Positions 6,719 through 14,451 of a stretch of DNA of 14,915 nt are shown piece by piece. Position numbers and translations under genes: made by a program. The notes beneath the pieces are model-generated. The model did not search any database. It worked only from the letters and a program-made list of their open reading frames with translations, and was not told where the DNA came from. The stretch covers positions 1-14,915 of the forward strand of contig JAISJX010000320.1 of NCBI GenBank assembly GCA_031261145.1. The letters run 5' to 3'. The stretch's first letter is position 1. Each line of letters starts with the position of its first letter. This stretch comes from Tannerella sp. Lineage in GTDB: Bacteria; Bacteroidota; Bacteroidia; Bacteroidales; Tannerellaceae.

Positions 6719-9700
6719 TTAGAAGTTCAACTGAATACCAACCGACATGCTCTTAAATGTTGGAACGCCAAGACCTGCGCGTCCCGCCTGATAATTATCT
6801 CCCGACGTAGCAAATACGGATACCCCTGCCACTTCTTCCGGGTCAATAGGCACACCGTTCAAGTTATCCCAAGTGAAAAAGTTTTCTGCGGACACATAAA
6901 TACGGGCTTTCCGTATCCATGCCTTCCGGGTCAACAAGTTTGGCAGCGTATAACCCAGGGTAACAGTCTTGAGTCTCAAATAAGACATATCCAGCAGGTA
7001 ACGGTCTTGTGGTCTCATATTAAAACCATCTACGGAGTTAGCCATGTTCCAGGGACGGGGATAAAACGCACCGGTGTTTTCCGGCGTCCAATAATCTTCC
7101 GTAAATACTTTAGCCATAGATCCGTCGGCCGAGTTAAAGCCCGCCAGAGTTAAGCCGGAAGAACCCCACATATCTCTTTTGCCCACACCCTGGAAGAACA
7201 CGGAGAAATCGAAACTTTTGTAGTCGGCGCCCAAACGGAAGCCATATTCATAGCGGGGAGTGAAATTACCTATCACCTCCCTGTCGCCCGAATTGTCGAT
7301 GGTGTTGTCTCCGTCTGTAATTTGTCCGTCACCATCCAAGTCTTTGAATTTTACATCACCCGGTTGAAAATAGAAGTTACCGCTTTGCAAATAAGCTTGA
7401 TAAACAGGATTGTCACCTTTCAATTTATAGGCTTTTTTGCCGGCATTCTTTGCCCCATGAGATTCATTCAAATCAATCAGAATCAGACTGCCATTGGCAT
7501 CACGCTCAAAATCACTTTCCTGATACAGGCGATCAGTCCGGTAGCCCCAAATTTCGCCATAAGTTTTACCTGCATAATTACTGCCCGTACCTCTGGCAGT
7601 TCCGTATTTGGTGATTTCAGTAACAGCATCCGAGACAGTAAACATACCGTTAATAGCCAATCCATTGCCGAACCGGTGATTGTAATCAATGGAAATCTCC
7701 CAGCCGGTAGTTCTTAAATTGCCATAGTTGCCTTTAGGAGCGGTAGTGCCTGTTGCGCCATAAGTAAAAATGATGTTTTCGTTGGGCACAATCATATTCT
7801 TCGTATCCCGCTGATACCAGTCAAAGATAAAGCCCAAATCATTGTTCAGGAAACGGGCGTCCACCCCAAAGTCCAGGGTCACGACATCTTGCCAGGTAAT
7901 ATCGGCGGCAATTGCCGAAGGCGAACCTATGTACATTACCTTCGTGCCGGCAGAGTTGAGCCAACCCAACTGACCGGAACCCAAAGTAGATACGTAAAGT
8001 GAGTTAGCCACCGTCTGGTCGCCGATTATACCCCAGGAACCTCTGAATTTCAAGGAACTGAGAGCGGGATTAGCCCATTGCATGAATGCCTCTTCGTTCA
8101 CGCGCCAGCCGGCTGAGAAAGAAGGAAACCAACGCCATTGCAAATCTGCGGGAAACTTGGAAGAACCATCATAACGTACATTCGCTTCCAACAGGTATTT
8201 GTCTAAAAGATTGTAGTTGATACGACCGAAATAGCCCAATTGTGCTTGCCAATTCTTGTCTCCACCGCTGGTTTGCGTACCGGAAGCCATGTTAAATTGA
8301 GGATTGGTGATGTCATCCAGCCCCATGCGTTGTCCATAGCTATATTCATCCACGTAAGTAACACGGTTCAACCCTGCCATAAACTTGAACCTGTTGATTT
8401 CGTTTAAATCCAGGTTATAAGTAGTATAGGCATTGATCGTGTTCCTTTTTGCATTCGCTGTCTGGCGGTTAATCATATCCACGCCACTGCCTACAGATGT
8501 ATATTCGATGTAATTCAAATCATAAGCCGGGACAAGACCGTTATCGGGACCCGCTACCATCACGGCATTGCCGCTTGCATCTCTCCGGGGTACTCCCGCA
8601 CTCCAGCTATCAGCGCCGGAGAAACGTGTGCCCGGACGCAGCCAGATATATTCTTCATTGGAATGGCTGTAGTCGAAGTTTGCCGTCCAGTTTTCGGTGA
8701 AAGTCAGCTTGGCGCCCAAATCAACACTGGTATAGTTGCGCCCCATCGTTGCCGTATTGGCTTGCTGGTATTCGTTGTACGGACTGCGAATCGCATTCCC
8801 GTTTTCGTCCACACCCATAGGGTATTGCGGCCCCCAACGATACAGGTAATACCAGGGATCCAGGTTTGTAGCCGAGGCATAAGCATAAGATTTTTCACGC
8901 GTCGAATAGATAGCCCCCGCGCTCACACTCAAGTACTTGTTAAACTCCGTACTCAGGCGGACAGAAGCATTGTTACGCGTGAACTTGTCTTTTTTGGCAG
9001 GTTTATTCATACCGTTTTGATCCAGATAACCCAAGCCGATGTTATAAGCCGTCTTACCGCTTTTGCCGCTTACCGAGAGGGTATGGTTTTGGGTAGGCGC
9101 CCATTCCCTGATCATATATTCATACGGGTCATACATGCGGAGACCTAACTTTTGGGCGGTATTGTTGGGATTAACAATCCAGTCGCGGCCATACACCGTG
9201 GGGTCGTTTACTCCAATCTTACCGCTATATTTCTTTTCCCACTCTTTGGCCAAAGCGATACCTTCGGGCGTTGCCATGTAAAAAGCGCCCGTATAAGGCT
9301 GCCCCGGATTGTTGGCAATTTGAGCGGATAAAGCATATTCTAAAGCGCCTATACCGCCCATCTCATATTTCTTAAAGGGGTTTTGCCAGGAAACGTTGCC
9401 GGAATAGCTGATATTTACACCATCTGTTTTTGCACCGTGCTTAGACGTAATCAACACCACGCCAAAAGTGCCCTTCGAACCATAAATAGAAGCCGAAGCA
9501 GCATCTTTCAATACCGAAATAGATTCAATGTCATCCGGATTTACCAGGGAAATGCTGGGTATCTCTACGTTGTCCAACAGGATAAGGGGCGCAGAGCTTC
9601 CTTCAAAGGAACCGATCTGACCGCGTATCTTAATGGTAGGGTCAGAGCCGACTTCACCGCTCGGTATAACAATAGAAAGACCGGGAGTAGAGCCTTGCAA

Positions 9701-10117
9701 TCCGCGAGCCACGTCGGCAATCGGACGGCCGTCCAGAGTTTTCTTCACATCCACTGTAGATACGGCTCCCGTAAGATTCTCTTTCTTTTGCGAACCGTAA
9801 CCCACAACTACTACTTCGTCAATCAATTGGGCATCCGGATTAAGCGATATACGCAGATTGGTTCCTGCCGCCATTTCCACACTCGTATAGCCAATGTATT
9901 TGACAACGATTGTTGATGTACCGCCCGGAACCGGGAATTGAAACCTGCCGTTAGCGTCGGTAGCCGCTCCCAAAGTAGTTCCTTTGGCAATCACTGATGC
10001 ACCGACAACAGGATCTCCTGATTCGTCCACCACGGTACCGGACACCAGCCTGTCTTGTGCGATTGCCAACTCCATGCTTATGAAAAAGCATGCAAATAAT
10101 AACCCCAGTCTTTTCAT
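6719..10117 (-). CDS. SusC/RagA-family TonB-dependent outer-membrane transporter (SusC-2)
   Basis: A complete protein of 1132 residues from the ATG at 10117. An upstream in-frame ATG at 10141 would add eight residues (MYNFKINF) ahead of the signal peptide. I prefer 10117 because MKRLGLLFACFFISMELAIA|Q is then a compact signal peptide cleaved after Ala20. Residues 25-93 are the carboxypeptidase-regulatory-like domain (SGTVVDESGDPVVGASV to YIGY), the SusC box DEVVVVGYG is at about 100-108, the plug domain follows with the KDAASASIYGSKG motif, and the barrel ends in Phe (GIQLNF). There is no STN domain. Role: TonB-driven oligosaccharide import with SusD-2. The gene lies 84 bp downstream of the acetyltransferase, with no clear promoter or terminator between them, so it may be co-transcribed with it. 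Confidence 0.96.
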   Translation of the reverse strand: MKRLGLLFACFFISMELAIAQDRLVSGTVVDESGDPVVGASVIAKGTTLGAATDANGRFQFPVPGGTSTIVVKYIGYTSVEMAAGTNLRISLNPDAQLIDEVVVVGYGSQKKENLTGAVSTVDVKKTLDGRPIADVARGLQGSTPGLSIVIPSGEVGSDPTIKIRGQIGSFEGSSAPLILLDNVEIPSISLVNPDDIESISVLKDAASASIYGSKGTFGVVLITSKHGAKTDGVNISYSGNVSWQNPFKKYEMGGIGALEYALSAQIANNPGQPYTGAFYMATPEGIALAKEWEKKYSGKIGVNDPTVYGRDWIVNPNNTAQKLGLRMYDPYEYMIREWAPTQNHTLSVSGKSGKTAYNIGLGYLDQNGMNKPAKKDKFTRNNASVRLSTEFNKYLSVSAGAIYSTREKSYAYASATNLDPWYYLYRWGPQYPMGVDENGNAIRSPYNEYQQANTATMGRNYTSVDLGAKLTFTENWTANFDYSHSNEEYIWLRPGTRFSGADSWSAGVPRRDASGNAVMVAGPDNGLVPAYDLNYIEYTSVGSGVDMINRQTANAKRNTINAYTTYNLDLNEINRFKFMAGLNRVTYVDEYSYGQRMGLDDITNPQFNMASGTQTSGGDKNWQAQLGYFGRINYNLLDKYLLEANVRYDGSSKFPADLQWRWFPSFSAGWRVNEEAFMQWANPALSSLKFRGSWGIIGDQTVANSLYVSTLGSGQLGWLNSAGTKVMYIGSPSAIAADITWQDVVTLDFGVDARFLNNDLGFIFDWYQRDTKNMIVPNENIIFTYGATGTTAPKGNYGNLRTTGWEISIDYNHRFGNGLAINGMFTVSDAVTEITKYGTARGTGSNYAGKTYGEIWGYRTDRLYQESDFERDANGSLILIDLNESHGAKNAGKKAYKLKGDNPVYQAYLQSGNFYFQPGDVKFKDLDGDGQITDGDNTIDNSGDREVIGNFTPRYEYGFRLGADYKSFDFSVFFQGVGKRDMWGSSGLTLAGFNSADGSMAKVFTEDYWTPENTGAFYPRPWNMANSVDGFNMRPQDRYLLDMSYLRLKTVTLGYTLPNLLTRKAWIRKARIYVSAENFFTWDNLNGVPIDPEEVAGVSVFATSGDNYQAGRAGLGVPTFKSMSVGIQLNF

Positions 10118-10201
10118 AAAGTTTATTTTAAAGTTATACATTAAAAACTCTCACCTGCTTATTTATATAAAAAATACTTTGCAGTAGGGCTTGAACAGGT
10201 T

Positions 10202-11335
10202 TCATATCTTTATATATATTTTCTTTCTATACAAAACGTAACCGATAGACCATACAAGCGAAACAAACAAGACGGCAAAAACCAAAGAACCGAAATAATC
10301 GCCCAACAGGGGTTTTAATGCCACATTGTAGGCTAAACCATGCAAACTAACAGGCTCTCCCGCCCAAGTCACCTCAATATTACCCAGCAATATACTCAAC
10401 ACGGCTCCTGATACATACATAAACAATGGATTAATTCCGAAGGCTTCAAAAAACCGGCTCCACGTCTTTTTCCCTTTCACATCAATAATCCAAATTAAAA
10501 GGGCTAAGAAACTCGAAGCCAGTCCGCAGGTAACAAGCACAAACGTCGGCGACCATATCTTTTTATTAATCGGACAGCCGTAACCAAGCAAGAAGCCAAG
10601 AAAAGTGAAAACCGTTCCAATGAGGAAAAGTCGCTGTATCTTCAAGGTAATATCTTTTTCTTCCATCAAGAGCCGTCCGGCACAGAAGCCCAGCAACACA
10701 TGAGCGACAGCAGGAATCGTGCTTGGCAATCCTTCGGGGTCAATGCCTTTGTCTTTGTACGTATGGGCGGCTCCCAGCACCGCATTGTCCACTATCGACA
10801 GTATATTGGTTCCGTTGTATTCAAAACCGTTGCCGAATAACAAAATCAGGAAATAACCTGCCAATAAAGCGATAATAAGACGGGGAATGTTTTTGTGTTT
10901 CACGCACAAGGCAATCAAAGCGGTAATTCCGTAACACAAGGCGAGACGTTGCATCACGCCCAAAATCCTGATACGGTCGAAAGGTAGCCAGTCGCCGGTG
11001 CGCATAAGCAAGGAAAACCATGCTATGCCCAAACCGATAGCGAAGATGACTAAAGTACGTTTCACTATTTTCCGGACAGCCCGGCCACTCCATTCAAACC
11101 CGTATTTCCGCAAGGAAATATAGGTTGAAATCCCCATAATAAACATGAAGAAAGGAAATACGAGGTCGGTGGGAGTCAAGCCGTTCCATGGCGCATGTTT
11201 CAGCGGAGCGTAGATACTCCCCCAGCTTCCCGGATTATTGACCAGAATCATTCCGGCAATGGTAATGCCCCTCAATACATCAAGAGCGAGCAAACGTTGA
11301 TTGGTTGTTTTCATTGCTTTATCATTTACATTCAT
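10202..11335 (-). CDS. HGSNAT/NagX-type membrane acetyltransferase (DUF5009/COG4299-like)
   Basis: A 377-residue polytopic membrane protein with about ten hydrophobic segments and a short cytoplasmic tail (YRKKIYIKI). The N-terminus carries ALDVLRG (17-23), then KHAPWNGLTPTDLVFPFFMF (46-65). This corresponds to the region of human heparan-alpha-glucosaminide N-acetyltransferase (KHASWNG...DLVFP) that contains the acetyl-accepting histidine; His47 is the equivalent here. Known family role: transfer of acetyl groups from cytoplasmic acetyl-CoA across the membrane to a terminal glucosamine-type sugar. Bacterial members occur in PULs, but their substrates are mostly inferred. The ATG at 11335 overlaps the TGA of a short upstream reading frame (ATGA). 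A second in-frame ATG at 11314 (MKTTNQ) fits a shorter N-terminus equally well. It is the first gene of the leftward run leading into susC-2/susD-2. Confidence 0.88.
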   Translation of the reverse strand: MNVNDKAMKTTNQRLLALDVLRGITIAGMILVNNPGSWGSIYAPLKHAPWNGLTPTDLVFPFFMFIMGISTYISLRKYGFEWSGRAVRKIVKRTLVIFAIGLGIAWFSLLMRTGDWLPFDRIRILGVMQRLALCYGITALIALCVKHKNIPRLIIALLAGYFLILLFGNGFEYNGTNILSIVDNAVLGAAHTYKDKGIDPEGLPSTIPAVAHVLLGFCAGRLLMEEKDITLKIQRLFLIGTVFTFLGFLLGYGCPINKKIWSPTFVLVTCGLASSFLALLIWIIDVKGKKTWSRFFEAFGINPLFMYVSGAVLSILLGNIEVTWAGEPVSLHGLAYNVALKPLLGDYFGSLVFAVLFVSLVWSIGYVLYRKKIYIKI

Positions 11336-11445
11336 CTACTATAAACTATTGACCGGTAGGGAATACCGGCATTCTTGGTATGGATGCAGTCTTGGGGGAG
11401 GAAATGCTCTATCTCCTTCAGGAATGTCCGCAGGTTACGTTGCAT
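11332..11445 (-). pseudogene. 37-codon ORF coupled to the acetyltransferase; possible remnant of an FAD-linked oxidase N-terminus
   Basis: ATG at 11445, TGA at 11334-11332, overlapping the acetyltransferase ATG at 11335 in an ATGA arrangement typical of translational coupling. The peptide begins MQRNLRTFLKEIEHFLP and continues QDCIHTKNAG. The first 23 residues resemble, from memory, the N-terminus of Bacteroidetes D-lactate/glycolate-oxidase-like FAD-linked oxidases (FLxEIxxFIPxxRIxTD). The similarity stops after IHT and the frame soon closes, so it is best read as a decayed 5' fragment. A small translated leader for the acetyltransferase is the alternative. A 6-bp hairpin lies inside it. Confidence 0.35.
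11353..11369 (-). other. Short hairpin upstream of the acetyltransferase start
   Basis: CCGGTA (11353-11358) and TACCGG (11364-11369) form a perfect 6-bp GC-rich stem with a 5-nt loop, 18-34 nt upstream of the ATG at 11335. In mRNA it could modulate ribosome access or coupling from the 37-codon frame. It is small and its role is unproven. Confidence 0.35.
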
Positions 11446-11809
11446 GGTTGGTATATTCACCGTATTAAATAGGTCAATACTTCGGTAAATAAATAATTAA
11501 GAAATTAATAATCAACACCAATATAAGGGTATCTGTAGCGATGTTCCAAGTGAATTGGCCACGAAATTAAACAAAAGTTTCAAAACATTCTTCATGGAAG
11601 CATTCATTCTCTATCTGATTATTCCCGGAAGAATCCGTTTTCTTCAGTTGGGCAGATACGGAAAGTCTTGTGAACAACGCTTCCGTCTTGTTTTTTTTCG
11701 TTTGGACTGTGTGCGCGAGGCAACATGAGCGTCTTAATGTTAAAGGCGGCTATTATGGAGAACAAGTACATCGCATTACTTAAATGAATAATACTAAAAA
11801 ATCTATTAT
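11446..11809. other. Divergent intergenic region between acetyltransferase and glycosidase operons
   Basis: About 360 bp, AT-rich (especially 11460-11530), containing the start regions of two divergent transcripts. I find no exact TAnnTTTG box on either strand. The only clear structure is a hairpin followed by a T-tract at 11658-11698. Short frames here (for example a minus-strand frame running into the glycosidase start) have no recognisable protein signature. The region may be a scar of rearrangement, given the apparent gene remnant next to it. Confidence 0.5.
11658..11698 (+). terminator. Orphan hairpin plus T8 tract (terminator-like)
   Basis: ACGGAA (11658-11663) pairs with TTCCGT (11681-11686) across 17 nt that can form a small inner TTG/CAA stem. 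It is followed after CTTG by eight Ts (11691-11698). On the plus strand this has the layout of an intrinsic terminator, although the stem is weak. No plus-strand gene ends before it, so it would end a short leader or non-coding transcript, or be the relic of a lost gene. Confidence 0.35.
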
Positions 11810-14332
11810 ATGAAATATTTGATAAATAAAACAATGTGTGTTCTGCTCATGTCTCTATTCAGTATAATTGGAATTAATGCGCAGACAAAAAGTAGTAGCT
11901 CACTGAAAGTGAACTATGAAAGTTTGGTTTCAAGAGCCGATTTGACTTATAATACTCCGGTTGTTAGGAGTGAAGAAGGATTGCCGATTGGCAATGGTCG
12001 TATGGGTACCCTGGTATGGACAACCCCTAATGCAATTCACTATCAAATAAACCGTGTGGACGTTTTCGCTATGGGGAAAAACACCAATAATTTTAAGGAT
12101 GGGCATACCAACTATTCAAATGGATTAGGTTATATTGATATTAACACCGTAGATTATGGAGATGAAGTTTTTACAGGGAGTGCTTTCGAACAGCATTTAT
12201 CGGTTTACGAAGGACTAACTACGGTCAACGGTAATGGTCTCAAGGCGCGTGTTTTGGCTTGGACTGACGGAGATGTGATTGCAACAGAGATTGATGACCA
12301 GCGGGTAAATCCTTCTGCGATTAATATTGATTTGCGAATGTTGCGATATGCTATTAATTACATTGACGGGAAAAACTGGGAGCTTACCAGCAACCATGCG
12401 ATTCAGATTAAACAAGGCGAACATACAGCGACCTCGCGATTTGAAATAAAAGATGGCAAAATTATTCTTATACAAGAATTTAAAGAAGGTGATTACTATA
12501 ATGCTTCTGCTGTAGCAATCGGTATTGTGGACAGGGAAAGTAAAGCTGTTTATTATAATGAATCAACAGTACGGCTGACTGCAAAACCAGGTAAAGGTAT
12601 CTTCACTATTCTGACATCCAGCGCTTCAAGTTTTGATCCTAAAGAAGATATTGCCCAATTGGCTTTAAAACAATTGGAAGCAGCTCAACTTAAAAGGTTC
12701 AATGGTTTGTTGCAAGATAGTAGAGCATGGTGGGGACAATACTGGCCAAAAGCATTTGTACGTCTTCATAGCGCCGACAATGCCGCAGATGAAGTGGAAA
12801 AGAATTTCACTTATTATCTCTATGCCATGGCATCGTGTTCAAGAGGAGAGTATATGCCGGGCTTTAGGGGAATGTTATGGTACACAAACGGCGATTTAGC
12901 CATGTGGGGATCTCAATATTGGTGGAATAATCAGGGAACCTATTTCAATGGATTGACTCCTGTGAACAGGCCTGAATTACTTGAACCGGTATATAAGACT
13001 TTTATGCGCCATTATGATTCGTATGCAACAGCAGCAAAACAACAATGGGGAAGCAAAGGAATATGGATACCTGAAACCACTTGGTTTAATGGGCTTGAGG
13101 TTCTTCCTGACAGCATAGCCGATGAAATGAGAGACCTATACCTTGCGAAGAAAAAATGGGAGGATCGTTCGAAATCTTTTTCGGATTTTGCTGAATCTAA
13201 AAATGACCTGAATAGCCGTTGGAATTGGCTTTTCTTGCGCCGTTCATCGAAAAGTGGAGAAACCGGCGGCGGCCCGTTTGCATGGGTAACACATATCATG
13301 TCGTCAACTGCAAAGATTGCGTATGTATATTGGTTGAATTATGCTTATTATCTTGATAAGGATTGGCTTAAAGAAACAGGTTATCCGATAATCAAGGGTA
13401 TTGTGGAATTTTATAGCAATTTCCCGAATTTATATAAAGAAGCGGATGGAAAATACCACTTGCATTATGTGAATAATTTGGAGAGTAGCTGGGGAGGAAA
13501 AGACACCCCGGAAGAACTTATGGCAATGAGAGCCATGATTCCGATAGCCATTCGCGCCTCTCAAATTCTGGGAGTAGATGCTGACCGGCGTCCGGTATGG
13601 AAAGAAATTTTGGATAATTTAACCCCGCTACCAAATTCTGCTATTTCTGCTGAGTACTATGATTATATCAATATTGGAACTAAGGATTCTCCACTCTTTA
13701 ACATTGCGCTTGAGGCATATAGAAGGAGAAATTCTAAAGTGGATGAAAATACGACTGTGCATGTATTATCCAGAGCTCCTGTTGCTGCTGCACACTTTGG
13801 GTTGGCTGATGATGTTAAATACATGATTCCTAAACAGATAATTTCCACAAGACAAGATAACTGCGACATTGTCGGGAGTGGTGAATCCGGATTAGGTGTG
13901 TTGCGAAACCGTTTAATGCTCAGGGAAGGCCCGGGAGCTATAGAATGCGAAAGATTGGGACTGGCAGCTCAAGCTGTATGTACAGCTTTATTGCAAAGTG
14001 TTCCTCCTGCCCCAGACAAAGAGCCTGTCAATTATATTTTTCCGGCTTGGCCTAAAGAATGGGATGCCCAATTCACTCTTGCCGCCCGCAATGCTTTTGT
14101 AATAAGTGCGTCAATGGTAAAAGGAAAGGTTGAGTTTGTTGAAATCCAATCGAACAAAGGAGGTCAATGCCTTATTCAAAACCCATGGGGCGAAGATGAA
14201 TTAACAGTTTATCGCAACGGAAAAAAATCAAAAAATATTTCCGGGAAATTGTTAACATTACCATCTAAATCCGGAGAATTGATAACATTGGTGCCAAAAG
14301 GGGAAAATCTACCAAGTAAAGAAATTTTGTAG
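11810..14332 (+). CDS. Secreted six-hairpin glycosidase, GH95-like
   Basis: A complete 840-residue protein with a signal peptide at about 1-24 (hydrophobic VLLMSLFSIIGINA, then QTK). The N-terminal beta-domain has EEGLPIGNGRMGTLVW (55-70), like the GLPIGNGRLGAMVFG motif of GH95. The (alpha/alpha)6 part includes MWGSQYWWNNQGTYFNG (365-381), aligning with WGSKYTININ of GH95. The C-terminus (743-796: IFPAWPKEWDA, KGKVEFVEIQSNKGG, then NPWG) matches the GH95 C-terminal beta-domain. By hand alignment Asn373 or Asn374 matches one catalytic-site Asn, the second position is Gln375, and Glu558 in NNLESSW is a candidate general acid. GH95 covers alpha-L-fucosidases and alpha-L-galactosidases, but this divergent member could act on another sugar. 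The gene is AT-richer than its neighbours. The alpha/beta hydrolase follows 119 bp downstream on the same strand. Confidence 0.75.
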   Translation: MKYLINKTMCVLLMSLFSIIGINAQTKSSSSLKVNYESLVSRADLTYNTPVVRSEEGLPIGNGRMGTLVWTTPNAIHYQINRVDVFAMGKNTNNFKDGHTNYSNGLGYIDINTVDYGDEVFTGSAFEQHLSVYEGLTTVNGNGLKARVLAWTDGDVIATEIDDQRVNPSAINIDLRMLRYAINYIDGKNWELTSNHAIQIKQGEHTATSRFEIKDGKIILIQEFKEGDYYNASAVAIGIVDRESKAVYYNESTVRLTAKPGKGIFTILTSSASSFDPKEDIAQLALKQLEAAQLKRFNGLLQDSRAWWGQYWPKAFVRLHSADNAADEVEKNFTYYLYAMASCSRGEYMPGFRGMLWYTNGDLAMWGSQYWWNNQGTYFNGLTPVNRPELLEPVYKTFMRHYDSYATAAKQQWGSKGIWIPETTWFNGLEVLPDSIADEMRDLYLAKKKWEDRSKSFSDFAESKNDLNSRWNWLFLRRSSKSGETGGGPFAWVTHIMSSTAKIAYVYWLNYAYYLDKDWLKETGYPIIKGIVEFYSNFPNLYKEADGKYHLHYVNNLESSWGGKDTPEELMAMRAMIPIAIRASQILGVDADRRPVWKEILDNLTPLPNSAISAEYYDYINIGTKDSPLFNIALEAYRRRNSKVDENTTVHVLSRAPVAAAHFGLADDVKYMIPKQIISTRQDNCDIVGSGESGLGVLRNRLMLREGPGAIECERLGLAAQAVCTALLQSVPPAPDKEPVNYIFPAWPKEWDAQFTLAARNAFVISASMVKGKVEFVEIQSNKGGQCLIQNPWGEDELTVYRNGKKSKNISGKLLTLPSKSGELITLVPKGENLPSKEIL

Positions 14333-14370
14333 TTTCTTTACTTAAAACTTGCAAAAATGCCAATGGGAAT

Positions 14371-14400
14371 AGAAACTATGCTATACAGAACTTAGTTTCT
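14371..14400 (+). other. Nested hairpin in the glycosidase-hydrolase gap
   Basis: AGAAACTA (14371-14378) and TAGTTTCT (14393-14400) form a perfect 8-bp stem with a 14-nt loop, 38 bp after the glycosidase stop. An outer 8-bp pair, CTTAAAAC (14341-14348) with GTTTTAAG (14411-14418), brackets it. There is no strong T-tract, so it may be a 3'-end or intercistronic processing structure rather than a full terminator. Confidence 0.35.
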
Positions 14401-14406
14401 TCCTCA

Positions 14407-14439
14407 TTTGGTTTTAAGCAATATAAAATAGTACCTTTT
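14407..14439 (+). promoter_or_regulatory. Possible promoter for the alpha/beta hydrolase
   Basis: TTTG at 14407-14410, 21 bp, then TACCTTTT at 14432-14439, seven-eighths of the Bacteroides TTTG-N19-21-TAnnTTTG pattern. Transcription would start only a few bases before the ATG at 14452, leaving an unusually short leader, which lowers confidence. The gene may instead be read through from the glycosidase. Confidence 0.3.
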
Positions 14440-14451
14440 AAAAATTTTATT

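Noticed and set aside
10118..10201. Independent promoter for susC-2
   Set aside because: Only a partial TATTTTTT match to the -7 box with no convincing -33 was found, so no promoter is called.
11713..11784. Short plus-strand frame just before the glycosidase (about 20 codons)
   Set aside because: There is no supporting motif and no clear ribosome-binding signal; short frames of this size are expected by chance.
11619..11834. 71-codon minus-strand frame across the glycosidase start
   Set aside because: It overlaps the true start of the glycosidase gene, runs through the hairpin/T-tract, and shows no domain I recognise.
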